Assembly: GCA_002317385.1 (NCBI GenBank)
Contig: DCJH01000053.1
Location: 1 to 15,413 of the forward strand
Source of the DNA: Prevotella sp. UBA1705
Lineage (GTDB): Bacteria; Bacteroidota; Bacteroidia; Bacteroidales; Bacteroidaceae
Direction: 5' to 3'
DNA: 15,413 nt
The notes beneath the pieces are model-generated. The model did no database searches. It had not been told where the DNA came from and saw only the letters and a program-made list of their open reading frames with translations. Positions 7,302-15,282 of the stretch are shown in pieces (position 1 is the stretch's first letter; each line of letters begins with the position of its first letter). Position numbers and translations under genes: made by a program.

Positions 7302-7344
7302 TGCGATTAGGTAGTAATCGATGGATGATTACTACCTAATCGCA
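7302..7344. repeat. Perfect 18-bp inverted repeat (hairpin, 7-nt loop)
   Basis: TGCGATTAGGTAGTAATC (7302-7319) and its exact complement (7327-7344) flank the 7-base spacer GATGGAT. No T-run follows on either strand and no gene is close by, so a simple terminator role is unlikely. It could be a mobile-element end, a short interspersed repeat, or a structured or protein-bound site. Confidence 0.75.
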
Positions 7345-7685
7345 AAGCCCTGAAATTCTGTTGTTTTGTAAATGTCTATTGTTCAGCATATTAAGATGAG
7401 GCTCTTTTGTGGGCTATTTTCAGCCAATGATGGTTGTATTTGGTCTAAAAGGCATTGTCTGAGAGCCGGTTCAATTTATTTCATCGGTATTTTCTATTGT
7501 TTTTTCATGGAGAGATGGGTGTGGTTAGAGGTGCATTGGTGCGACAGATGACCACCCTTTTTGACATGTCTCAGCGCATCCAACGGCATCAATTTCACGT
7601 TGCCTTGATGAGTAAGGCAATGCTCTGTCTTTCTCAATTGCTTCTCAACTTAACTATTTTTTAGTGAAATTCACTTGCTGGAAAC

Positions 7686-7716
7686 TTGCAATTGTAGTCA
7701 TAATTGGCTAAATTTG
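7686..7716 (+). promoter_or_regulatory. Promoter for the GH97 glycosidase gene
   Basis: TTG (7686-7688) and TAAATTTG (7709-7716) are 20 bp apart and match the Bacteroidetes -33/-7 pattern. Transcription would begin near 7722, leaving a leader of about 125 nt before the chosen start at 7849. Confidence 0.65.
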
Positions 7717-7848
7717 CAATCACTTAAACCTATAGTGGCGTTATGACAATTATTCGATGCCGGGAAGATGGGAAACTTCTCTGTCAAACCCGATTACCGA
7801 ATGGAGGACCCCACCACGCAACAAACCCAAACAAAACCATACTACATC

Positions 7849-9810
7849 ATGAAATCAACCCTGTTATTCTCGATGGCCCTGCTGGCTTCCCTGTCTGCGA
7901 TGGGCACCGAAAAGACCATCACTTCGCCCGACGGCAAACTCGTGGTAACGGTCAACGACAATGGCGGTACGGCCAACTACCGACTCAGCTACGGTGGGAA
8001 GACCATGCTGCGCGACTCTCGTCTTGGCCTGAAAACCAACATCGGCGACCTCACCGACCATCTCTCAATGACGGTCATGGGCGATACGCTCTTCACCAAC
8101 AGCTACACCATGACGCGCACCAAGGTATCGCGCGTGGAGAAGCAGGCACGGAGGGTGAACCTCGTGTTTGCCAACGACAAAAACCTGCAGATGGAGGTCG
8201 AGTTCTATGTATCCAACAACGATGTGGCCTATCGCTACACGTTGGCACGCCCCAAGAAGGGCAATCCCAAGTGTGCCGTGGTCTATGGCGAGGCCAGTTC
8301 GTTCAATCTGCCCGACCAGACCACCACATTCCTCTCGCCCCAGATACAGCCCATGACCGGCTGGGAGCGCACCAAGCCGAGCTACGAGGAGGTGTTCTCA
8401 TCGGATGCGCCTATGACTCAGAAGTCGCAATATGGCGTGGGCTACACTTTCCCCTGCCTCTTCCGCGTGGGAACCGATGGATGGGTGCTCGTGTCTGAGA
8501 CCGGTGTGACCGGCGAATATGTGGGTGCCCGACTCGGAGAATACCAGTCTGGCGAGGGCTACACCATTGCCTATCCGCAGGAAGGCGAGATGAATGGCAA
8601 CGGAACGCCATGGGCTGCCATCTCGTTGCCGGGCCACACGCCGTGGCGCACCATCACCGTGGGGCAGACCCTCGCGCCGATTGCCGAGACCACCATCCCC
8701 TTCGATGTGGTCGAGGAGCAGTATGCGCCGAGCGAAAACTATCGTGCGGGCCGCTACACCTGGAGCTGGCTGATATGGCAAGACCAGAGCATCAACTATG
8801 AAGACCAGGTAAAATTCATCGACACCGCCGCCAAACTGGGCTACGAGTATGTGCTGGTGGACGACTGGTGGGATACGCATATTGGTCGCGACCGCATGGA
8901 AGAACTCTCCCGCTATGCCCAGAGCAAGGGCGTACACCTCCTGCTTTGGTACAACTCCAACGGCTTCGAGAACGACGCCCCGCAGGGCCCGCGCAACATC
9001 ATGCACCGTGCCATCAACCGCAAGAAGGAGATGGCGTGGATGAAGAAGATAGGCGTGAAGGGTATCAAGGTAGACTTTTTTGCCGGCGACAAGCAGCAGA
9101 CCATGCAACTCTACGAAGACATCCTGAGCGATGCCAATGACTATGGGCTGCAAGTGATATTCCATGGCTGCACCCTTCCGCGCGGATGGGAGCGCATGTA
9201 TCCCAACTATGCCGGGTCTGAAGGGGCCTTGGCCTCGGAGAATGTCTACTTCACCAAGGAGCATGCCCAGCGTGAGGGCTACGACATGACCATGCACCCG
9301 TTTGGCCGCAACGCCGTGGGCAGCTTCGATTGGGGTGGTGTCATCATGAACCGCATGATGAGTAAGGACAATCGTAGCCGCCACCAGCGCTACACGTCGG
9401 ATGTGTTTGAGATGGCCACTGCCATCACCAACCAGTGCAGTGTGAACTGCGTGGAGGTGACACCGAATGTAGTAGACGGTCTGCCCGACTATGTGCAGGA
9501 TTATCTGAAGGCCATTCCCACCACCTGGGACGAGACCCGCTACATTGCCGGATACCCCACGAAGTATGTGGTGATGGCCCGTCGCACGGACGATAAGTGG
9601 CTGGTGGGCGGACTGAATGGTACGCGTCAGCCCATGACCTTGACGCTCAATCTGCCGATGCTGGCCGGAAAGACGGTGAAATGCTATATCGACAAGAAGG
9701 CCAAGAAGGGCCAGCTGTGGCCCGATTCGGAGCTGCGCCAGCTCAAGATTGGCAAGGACGGCAAGGCCAAGGTGACCTTGCAGCCGATGGGTGGCATCGT
9801 ATTGGAGTAG
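7849..9810 (+). CDS. Secreted glycoside hydrolase family 97 alpha-glycosidase, probably retaining
   Basis: The 653-residue protein starts at ATG 7849, chosen because a signal peptide (MKSTLLFSMALLASLSAMG) follows at once; in-frame ATGs at 7768 and 7801 would put a polar extension before it. The layout is that of GH97: an N-terminal beta-sandwich (about 20-285), a (beta/alpha)8 catalytic barrel (about 290-560) with WSWLIWQDQS, EYVLVDDWWD and GVKGIKVDFF, and a C-terminal beta domain. Asp409 in KVDFF lies where retaining GH97 enzymes such as Bacteroides BtGal97a carry the nucleophile; inverting SusB-type enzymes lack it. Glu458 or Glu464 in GSEGALASENVYF is the likely acid/base. It therefore hydrolyses an alpha-glucoside or alpha-galactoside in the periplasm; the substrate cannot be fixed from sequence. 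No susC/susD pair or regulator is adjacent, so it is not in a recognisable polysaccharide utilisation locus. It has its own promoter and terminator. Confidence 0.93.
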   Translation: MKSTLLFSMALLASLSAMGTEKTITSPDGKLVVTVNDNGGTANYRLSYGGKTMLRDSRLGLKTNIGDLTDHLSMTVMGDTLFTNSYTMTRTKVSRVEKQARRVNLVFANDKNLQMEVEFYVSNNDVAYRYTLARPKKGNPKCAVVYGEASSFNLPDQTTTFLSPQIQPMTGWERTKPSYEEVFSSDAPMTQKSQYGVGYTFPCLFRVGTDGWVLVSETGVTGEYVGARLGEYQSGEGYTIAYPQEGEMNGNGTPWAAISLPGHTPWRTITVGQTLAPIAETTIPFDVVEEQYAPSENYRAGRYTWSWLIWQDQSINYEDQVKFIDTAAKLGYEYVLVDDWWDTHIGRDRMEELSRYAQSKGVHLLLWYNSNGFENDAPQGPRNIMHRAINRKKEMAWMKKIGVKGIKVDFFAGDKQQTMQLYEDILSDANDYGLQVIFHGCTLPRGWERMYPNYAGSEGALASENVYFTKEHAQREGYDMTMHPFGRNAVGSFDWGGVIMNRMMSKDNRSRHQRYTSDVFEMATAITNQCSVNCVEVTPNVVDGLPDYVQDYLKAIPTTWDETRYIAGYPTKYVVMARRTDDKWLVGGLNGTRQPMTLTLNLPMLAGKTVKCYIDKKAKKGQLWPDSELRQLKIGKDGKAKVTLQPMGGIVLE

Positions 9811-9882
9811 AAACCTCGTCCCCGGCCCCTCCCTCGGAAGCAGGGGAACGGGCGCCAGCAGAGGCAATAGAATACAAGAATG

Positions 9883-9911
9883 AAGGCATGCCGGAAGGGC
9901 ATGCCTTTGTT
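9883..9911 (+). terminator. Intrinsic terminator after the GH97 gene, possibly bidirectional
   Basis: AAGGCATGCC (9883-9892) and GGCATGCCTT (9898-9907) form a perfect 10-bp stem with a GGAAG loop, followed by T-rich TTTGTTGTTT. On the minus strand the downstream side (TTCATTCTTG) is moderately T-rich, so it may also serve the convergent gene ending at 9959. Confidence 0.8.
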
Positions 9912-9958
9912 GTTTGGGAGAAATGGGGTGGGCAGCGGAGTGTGCTCGGGGCCACGGG

Positions 9959-10312
9959 TCAGTGCTTGGAGCGACGGCTGCGATGGCGTTTCTTGCGCTT
10001 CAGGTACTTCAGCCAGGCATAGTGGCGACGGGTTTTCAGGTAGTCGGGCTCGTCCATGTGGTCGTAGGCCTCGCGCTCAAAGCTGATGTGGTGGTAGGCA
10101 TTGCCCTTCAGGGGCAGGCGGATGAGCCATTCGATGAAATACCAGAGATAGAAACCGATGAAGCCTGTCTCCACCATCTGCCGCGTATGAATCTGCTCAT
10201 GCCTCACGAGCTCGGGCGTGATGCGGGTGCCTTTCCTGCAGAAGAGCAGGCCGATGATGTTGATGGCATCATAGTGGCGGGGGGGCAATATGCGGTTGCG
10301 GATAATCTTCAT
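9959..10312 (-). CDS. Small HExxH-motif protein with one membrane segment (putative minimal zinc peptidase)
   Basis: The product has 117 residues from the ATG at 10310-10312; a TTG nine bases further upstream is less likely because it overlaps a TAACTTTG promoter-like box. His38-Glu-Gln-Ile-His42 forms an HExxH zinc-peptidase motif. A hydrophobic, aromatic segment follows (about residues 49-67, FIGFYLWYFIEWLI), then the sequence ISFEREAYDH (76-85), where Glu79 or Glu81 could be the third, gluzincin-type zinc ligand. The C-terminus is very basic (KRKKRHRSRRSKH). I recall similar short proteins in other Bacteroidetes, annotated as hypothetical. It is far shorter than the M48 or M56 peptidases it resembles at the motif. 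Activity is an inference from the motif only. It is divergent from the helicase gene. Confidence 0.8.
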   Translation of the reverse strand: MKIIRNRILPPRHYDAINIIGLLFCRKGTRITPELVRHEQIHTRQMVETGFIGFYLWYFIEWLIRLPLKGNAYHHISFEREAYDHMDEPDYLKTRRHYAWLKYLKRKKRHRSRRSKH

Positions 10313-10318
10313 CTGGTG

Positions 10319-10326
10319 CAAAGTTA
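10319..10326 (-). promoter_or_regulatory. Possible -7 box for the HExxH gene
   Basis: TAACTTTG on the minus strand matches TAnnTTTG and ends only 6 bp before the ATG, so a transcript from it would be nearly leaderless. There is no TTG at the -33 position. Confidence 0.35.
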
Positions 10327-10379
10327 GTGTTTTATGACGAATAATAGCTTTTTCCCACCGATATCTTGTAAAAAATCCG

Positions 10380-10387
10380 TATGTTTG
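10380..10387 (+). promoter_or_regulatory. Possible -7 box for the helicase-exonuclease gene
   Basis: TATGTTTG matches TAnnTTTG and ends 15 bp before the ATG at 10403. The -33 region lacks a clear TTG. It would be back-to-back with the promoter of the divergent HExxH gene. Confidence 0.4.
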
Positions 10388-10402
10388 TAGAAACTATTGT
10401 CT

Positions 10403-13123
10403 ATGGAACAGGAAGAGACGCTTCGGTGGCAACCCGATGCCACCCAACAACATATTATCGAACTCGAACATGGTTGCCATCTGGTGCTCGCGCCGCCGGG
10501 ATGTGGCAAGACACAGATTCTGGCCGAGCGCATACGTCGGGCCCATGCCAAAGGGGTGGCCTACGACGATATGCTCTGCCTTACGTTTACTAATCGGGCC
10601 GCCCGTGGCATGCGCGAGCGCATTGAGGAGCATATCCGTGACGTGGGCACCACCGATGTGTTTGTGGGCAACGTGCACCGATTCTGTGCGCGGTTTCTGT
10701 TTGAGAATCAGATTGTGGCAGCCGAAAGTGCCATCATCGACGACGACACCACGGTGAGCATACTGGCCACTTACCTCAACGAGGAGGAGCAGAGCGTGGC
10801 CAGCAACAAGCAGAGGCGCGGATATTACAGTCAGATTGTGTTCTTCTCCCACCTCATGTTTGAGATTCGCCACGGCATTCCCAAGTCGCTTCGACTGCAT
10901 CCGGAGAGTGCCTCCAAGGAGGATGTGGCCGTGATGCAGGCCATCTGCCGATTGCAGCAGGAGCCTTTCACGGCCGAGAAGATGATTGATATCTACGACC
11001 ACAACGATTTCTATCAGGAGTTTTGCCTATCCGACGCCTTCGACGTGGCGCTGCGCCAGCAGGCCCAACAGATGCTCACCAAGATGAAGTTTGCCCATGC
11101 CTACGAGGCCTATAAACGGCAAAACAACCTGCTCGACTTCGAGGACCTGCTCGAATACAGTTATGTGGCGCTGTCGGGGAGCACTCCTTACAAGCGCTAT
11201 CCGTGGATTCAGGTGGACGAAGTACAGGATCTTAACCTCATGCAACTGGCCATCATCGACCTGCTTTCCACTTGCACGTTCAATGCGGAAGGCCATTGCG
11301 AGGATGAGTCGAAGGGCACGCTGATGTATCTCGGCGATGAGATGCAGGCCATTTTCAGCTTCATGGGCGCCAAGTTGCAGATACTGGAACTGCTCAAGAA
11401 CCGCTGTTTGGGACACATTCACCACCTTGGAGTGAACCACCGCTCACCTAAATACCTGGTCGATCTCTTCAACACCTACGCCGTGAAACAGCTGGGTTTC
11501 GATGCCGACTTGCTGCCGCAACCCAAGGGTGAGGACGTGGGCGAGGGCGATGAGCTGCGTTTGGTGTCGAGCGATGACATTGAAACGGAGTATGCCGACG
11601 TGGCCCGGATGGCCATGGCGCTGGCCGACGGGCATCCCGAAGAGACCGTGGCGGTCATTGTCAACGCCAACAACGATGCCGATGCGATAAGCGAAAAGCT
11701 TGCCGAGGCCCGGCAGTCTCACTTCAAGGTCTCGGGCATCGACCTCTTCTCCACACCCGAAGTGAAACTCATCATGGCCCATCTCAGTGTGCTCGACAAT
11801 GAGCGCAACTTCCTTGCATGGTCTCGACTGATGAAGGGAATGATGGTTTGCCAGACCAATACGACCGCCCGGCAGTTCGTTCACCAGCTGGAGGTGAGGG
11901 CTATTGTGCCCACCGACTTCTTTGAATACACCGATTCCACCTATCTGCAAGACTTCCTACAGGTCTATGAGCAGCAGGAAATGGTGGTGTTCGATACCGA
12001 GACCACGGGCCTGAACGTCTTTGAAGACGACATTATCCAGATTGCAGCCGAGAAGATCAGGGCCGGAAAGAGCGTCGGAAAGTTCTCGGTGCACATCCAG
12101 ACCAATAGGGAAATCCCGACGATGCTGGGCGATGTGGTCAATCCTATCATAGAGGAACGCAAACATCAAACACTTTATCCGCCCGCCGAGGCCCTGCAGA
12201 TGTTTGTCGATTTTATTGGCAACGATGTGCTCTTGGGCCACAATGCCGACTACGATTACCACATCATGGACCACAATCTGCGGCGCTATCTGTCTGCCGT
12301 GGAGTGGCAACGGGAGCATCCCAGATGCTTCGATTCCCTGAAATTGATACGTCTGCTGCGCCCCGATCTCAAGGCTTTCAAACTGAAATGGCTATTGAAA
12401 GAACTGGGCTTGGAGGGCGAAAACTCTCATCTTGCCGATGACGACGTGCACGCCACGGTATCGCTTGTGGGCTACTGTCAGCGGCGGGGACATGAGCTTT
12501 TGAACAGTCAGCGGGAGTTTCTGAGCCGTAAGAGTGTGCAGGAACGCATCCGATTGTTGCGGCAGAACTATGGACCGCTCTATGCCGAAGGGCGTAAGGC
12601 TTTGTATCTCCGGCCCGAATCGACGCAGACTCCAGCCCTCGTGGCCGAGATGCAGCGGTTCTATGGGCAGATGAGAAGCAACGGATGGATGCGCGAAGTG
12701 CCCAAGATGAGTTATATTTATCGGTTCCTTCAAGACGATATTATCGACGTCTCGCACGAGCCTTCGCTCGTCGAGCAGCTCGGGAAACATATCATGGAAC
12801 TCACCACCTTTAAGGAAGCCGACCTCTGCGGCTCCTCAACCATCGACGATCGGATATTTGTAACCACTATCCATAAAGCCAAAGGATTAGAGTTCGACAA
12901 CGTGATTATCTTCGATGTAGTGGACGGTCGTCTGCCGAGCTACTACAATCAGGGCAATCCCAAGGCCCTTGCCGAGGATGCCCGAAAGCTCTACGTGGCG
13001 ATGTCGAGGGCCAAACGTCGCCTTATTGTGAGCCATTGTCTGTCGCGTCGGATAGGTCGGGATGTGAAGCCGCAGCGCCCTTCGCGCTTCCTTGAGCCCA
13101 TCATGTCGTTCTTCCAGCATTAA
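10403..13123 (+). CDS. UvrD/Rep-type SF1A helicase with a DEDDh 3'-5' exonuclease inside its 2B subdomain
   Basis: The 906-residue protein starts at ATG 10403; a TTG two codons earlier is disfavoured. Helicase motifs are all present: Walker A APPGCGKT (30-37), Ia CLTFTNRAARGM (59-70), II VDEVQD (271-276), III GDEMQAIFSFMGA (311-323), IV VNHRS (344-348), V TTIHKAKGLEFD (821-832) and VI LYVAMSRAKRRL (863-874). Between IV and V, after the EVKLIMAHL stretch that opens subdomain 2B in UvrD, lies a complete DnaQ-like exonuclease (about 525-695): Asp531 and Glu533 in VVFDTETTG, Asp618 in GHNADYDYHIM, His676 and Asp681 in HLADDDVHA. The five DEDDh residues are intact, so both activities are expected: ATP-driven 3'-5' unwinding and 3'-end trimming, presumably in DNA repair. 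Motif III has Met where UvrD has Arg (FMGA for WRGA). Comparable helicase-exonuclease fusions are, I believe, found in other Bacteroidetes, but I know of no characterised one. Confidence 0.92.
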   Translation: MEQEETLRWQPDATQQHIIELEHGCHLVLAPPGCGKTQILAERIRRAHAKGVAYDDMLCLTFTNRAARGMRERIEEHIRDVGTTDVFVGNVHRFCARFLFENQIVAAESAIIDDDTTVSILATYLNEEEQSVASNKQRRGYYSQIVFFSHLMFEIRHGIPKSLRLHPESASKEDVAVMQAICRLQQEPFTAEKMIDIYDHNDFYQEFCLSDAFDVALRQQAQQMLTKMKFAHAYEAYKRQNNLLDFEDLLEYSYVALSGSTPYKRYPWIQVDEVQDLNLMQLAIIDLLSTCTFNAEGHCEDESKGTLMYLGDEMQAIFSFMGAKLQILELLKNRCLGHIHHLGVNHRSPKYLVDLFNTYAVKQLGFDADLLPQPKGEDVGEGDELRLVSSDDIETEYADVARMAMALADGHPEETVAVIVNANNDADAISEKLAEARQSHFKVSGIDLFSTPEVKLIMAHLSVLDNERNFLAWSRLMKGMMVCQTNTTARQFVHQLEVRAIVPTDFFEYTDSTYLQDFLQVYEQQEMVVFDTETTGLNVFEDDIIQIAAEKIRAGKSVGKFSVHIQTNREIPTMLGDVVNPIIEERKHQTLYPPAEALQMFVDFIGNDVLLGHNADYDYHIMDHNLRRYLSAVEWQREHPRCFDSLKLIRLLRPDLKAFKLKWLLKELGLEGENSHLADDDVHATVSLVGYCQRRGHELLNSQREFLSRKSVQERIRLLRQNYGPLYAEGRKALYLRPESTQTPALVAEMQRFYGQMRSNGWMREVPKMSYIYRFLQDDIIDVSHEPSLVEQLGKHIMELTTFKEADLCGSSTIDDRIFVTTIHKAKGLEFDNVIIFDVVDGRLPSYYNQGNPKALAEDARKLYVAMSRAKRRLIVSHCLSRRIGRDVKPQRPSRFLEPIMSFFQH

Positions 13124-13152
13124 GAATCAACCCCGAATCATACCTAAACGCA

Positions 13153-13187
13153 GCAGCCTCGACACTTCAGGTGAGTGCCGGGGCTGC
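13153..13187. terminator. Stem-loop between convergent helicase and OPT genes
   Basis: GCAGCCTCGACACT (13153-13166) and AGTGCCGGGGCTGC (13174-13187) form a 14-position stem with one wobble and one mismatch on either strand, around the loop TCAGGTG. It sits 30 bp after the helicase stop and 30 bp before the OPT stop, the expected place for a shared bidirectional terminator, though T-runs are weak on both sides. Confidence 0.6.
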
Positions 13188-13216
13188 CGTATGATATATA
13201 TAATAGGTGTAGAACC

Positions 13217-15211
13217 TTAGTTCTTATTGACCTTTGTGGCCCAGATGAAATAGGCAATGAGACAGATGTAGGCTACCAATGAGCAAACCTCCGACATCGG
13301 ATTGGCCCACCAGGTCTCCGCAATCGACACTTCGATGCCACCGAATTTGAGCAATGCCGATACCACACCCATCAGCGCGCCGCCTGCGATGAATCCGCTG
13401 GCAATAAGCGTTCCCTTTTCGCCGCGAGCCTTGTTTACTTCCTCATTCTTGCTGCGGGAGGTGACATACCAGTTGATTGCGCCACCGACTACCAGCGGAA
13501 CATTGAGTTCCAAGGGGATGAACATACCCAGAGCGAAGGCCAATGCCGGGATGTGCAGGCGGTCGAGGATAATGGCTATCACCGCTCCGATGCCATAAAG
13601 CACCCATGGAGCACCCACGCCATTCATCAGAGGATCGATCACTGCGGCCATGGCGTTGGCCTGGGGAGCAGCGAGTTTGCCGCTGGCAAAGCCGTAGGTC
13701 TTGTTCAAAACAATCATCACGCCCACCACAGTAGCAGCGCTGACGATGGTGCCGAGGAACTTCCAGGTTTCCTGTTTCTTAGGCGTCACGCCCAGCCAAT
13801 AGCCAATCTTGAGGTCGGTGATGAAGCTGCCGGCCATCGAGAGGGCCGTGCACACCACGCCACCCATGACCAATGCGGCAATCATTCCGCTGGGACCTTT
13901 GAGTCCCACGGCCACCATCACCACGCTGGCAAATATCAGTGTCATGAGCGTCATGCCCGAAACGGGGTTGGTTCCCACAATGGCGATGGCATTGGCAGCT
14001 ACGGTTGTGAAGAGGAAAGCGATGAAAGCCACCAGCAGGATGCCCACGATGGCAAACAGAAGACTACCATCCATCACGCCAAACCAGAAGAAAAGGAAGG
14101 TGAGAAGGATAACCAAGATGCTGCCGATGGCAATGATTTTGAAGGAGATATCGCGCTGGGGACGCTGTACATCGGCCATGCCGGTGTCTTTACCCTTGAG
14201 TTCTTTCGAGGCCAATCCCACGGCACTCTTGATGATTCCCCAGCTTTTCACGATGCCAATGACACCTGCCATGGCTATGCCACCTATGCCAATGCTGCGG
14301 CCGTAGGCCTTGAAGATTTGCTCAGCAGTCATTGCACCCACCGTCGAAGTGATGGTAGGGTCCCACATATTGAGCACGGAGTTGTGGAAAATGAGTGACA
14401 TTCCCGGTACGATGAGCCACCAAACAGCCAGCGATCCGAAGCAAATGTAGAGGGCATATTTTAGTCCGATGATGTAGCCCAAGCCCAAAACGGCAGCACC
14501 GGTATTCACTTTGAACACCAGCTTCGCCTTGTCGGCGAGGTCCTGTCCGAGCCCAATGAAACGACTGGTAAAGTTTTCATTCCACCAACCGAAGCTCGCC
14601 ACGATGAAGTCGTAGAGTCCACCCACGAGACCGGCAAGCAGCAACGGCTTGGCCTGGTCGCCGCCCTTGGCTCCCGAAACCAGCACCTGCGTGGTGGCAG
14701 TAGCCTCTGGGAAGGGGTATTTGCCGTGCATATCGCTCACGAAATATTTGCGGAACGGAATGAGGAAAAGGATGCCCAACACGCCTCCCAGGGCCGAAGC
14801 CAGAAACATATTGAGGAACGACGAGGTCATCTCGGGGTATTTGGCTTCGAGAATATAGATAGCGGGCAGGGTGAAAATGGCACCTGCAACCACTGCGCCC
14901 GAGCACGCGCCGATGCTCTGAATGATGACATTCTCGCCCAAAGCCTGATGGCGTTTGGTGGCGGTAGACACGCCCACGGCAATAATGGCGATGGGAATGG
15001 CGGCCTCAAATACCTGTCCGACCTTCAGTCCCAAGTAGGCGGCGGCAGCCGAGAACAATACGGCCATGAGGATACCCCATGTCACCGACCATACGTTCAC
15101 CTCGGGATAGACCTGCGAGGGTTTCATCACGGGCTCATATTCTTCGCCCTCTTTCAGTTCTCTAAACGCGTTGTCGGGCAGTTGAACTGCCTCTTTCTCT
15201 TTTTCGTCCAT
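13217..15211 (-). CDS. OPT family oligopeptide transporter
   Basis: The 664-residue integral membrane protein starts at the ATG complement of 15209-15211. The frame runs a further 51 codons upstream, but that part crosses the promoter and reads as repeat-derived sequence. The body contains about 14-16 hydrophobic segments with OPT-family signatures: AAYLGLKVGQVFEAAIP (57-73), GENVIIQSIGACSG (92-105), GKYPFPEATATTQ (163-175), GTNPVSGMT (413-421) and HIPALAFALGMFIPLELNVP (553-572). Residues 1-38 are a charged cytoplasmic tail, and a long soluble loop lies at about 335-355. OPT proteins import small peptides, and some carry metal-chelate substrates, by proton coupling; the bacterial TIGR00733-type branch to which this seems to belong is poorly characterised. 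It is a single-gene unit with its own promoter, convergent with the helicase gene. Confidence 0.94.
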   Translation of the reverse strand: MDEKEKEAVQLPDNAFRELKEGEEYEPVMKPSQVYPEVNVWSVTWGILMAVLFSAAAAYLGLKVGQVFEAAIPIAIIAVGVSTATKRHQALGENVIIQSIGACSGAVVAGAIFTLPAIYILEAKYPEMTSSFLNMFLASALGGVLGILFLIPFRKYFVSDMHGKYPFPEATATTQVLVSGAKGGDQAKPLLLAGLVGGLYDFIVASFGWWNENFTSRFIGLGQDLADKAKLVFKVNTGAAVLGLGYIIGLKYALYICFGSLAVWWLIVPGMSLIFHNSVLNMWDPTITSTVGAMTAEQIFKAYGRSIGIGGIAMAGVIGIVKSWGIIKSAVGLASKELKGKDTGMADVQRPQRDISFKIIAIGSILVILLTFLFFWFGVMDGSLLFAIVGILLVAFIAFLFTTVAANAIAIVGTNPVSGMTLMTLIFASVVMVAVGLKGPSGMIAALVMGGVVCTALSMAGSFITDLKIGYWLGVTPKKQETWKFLGTIVSAATVVGVMIVLNKTYGFASGKLAAPQANAMAAVIDPLMNGVGAPWVLYGIGAVIAIILDRLHIPALAFALGMFIPLELNVPLVVGGAINWYVTSRSKNEEVNKARGEKGTLIASGFIAGGALMGVVSALLKFGGIEVSIAETWWANPMSEVCSLVAYICLIAYFIWATKVNKN

Positions 15212-15238
15212 AGTCTTTAGATTGTTTATTATTGCTTG

Positions 15239-15270
15239 CAAAGATAATAAAAAATCTAAAAGAGGAACAA
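15239..15270 (-). promoter_or_regulatory. Promoter for the OPT transporter gene
   Basis: On the minus strand TTG (15268-15270) and TATCTTTG (15239-15246) are 21 bp apart and match the Bacteroidetes -33/-7 pattern. The start codon is 27 bp past the -7 box, which supports the ATG at 15211 over the longer frame. Confidence 0.65.
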
Positions 15271-15282
15271 AAAAGGCATAAA

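Larger units (their letters stand above)
7038..7685. other. Long AT-richer intergenic stretch with no recognisable gene
   Basis: About 650 bp lie between the small-RNA terminator and the GH97 promoter. Both strands carry only short reading frames (69 codons on the plus strand at 7455-7664; about 50 overlapping it on the minus strand), and none has a recognisable domain or a promoter of its own. By eye it is more AT-rich than the genes around it. The organised structure I can see is the repeat pair at 7238-7293 and the hairpin at 7302-7344. It could be the remnant of a decayed gene or mobile element, but nothing identifies one. Confidence 0.5.

Noticed and set aside
7455..7664. 69-codon plus-strand reading frame (MSESRFNLF...)
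   Set aside because: No recognisable domain, no promoter or leader, and an equally open minus-strand frame overlaps it; not separable from chance.
7743..8498. 251-codon plus-strand frame starting in the GH97 leader
   Set aside because: Out of frame with and largely overlapping the GH97 gene; low-complexity His/Gln/Arg-rich translation typical of a shadow frame.
9818..9848. GC-rich CCCCTCC...AGGGG sequence after GH97 as a second copy of the element at 5377-5487
   Set aside because: Only a few paired bases are shared in character; the arms and internal hairpins of the first element are missing.
8398..9867. 489-codon minus-strand frame opposite GH97
   Set aside because: Antisense shadow of a GC-rich gene; the translation has no domain and crosses the region just after GH97.
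13553..14398. 281-codon histidine-rich plus-strand frame opposite the OPT gene
   Set aside because: Its His/Asp/Gly richness mirrors codons of the hydrophobic transporter on the other strand; a shadow, not a metal-binding protein.
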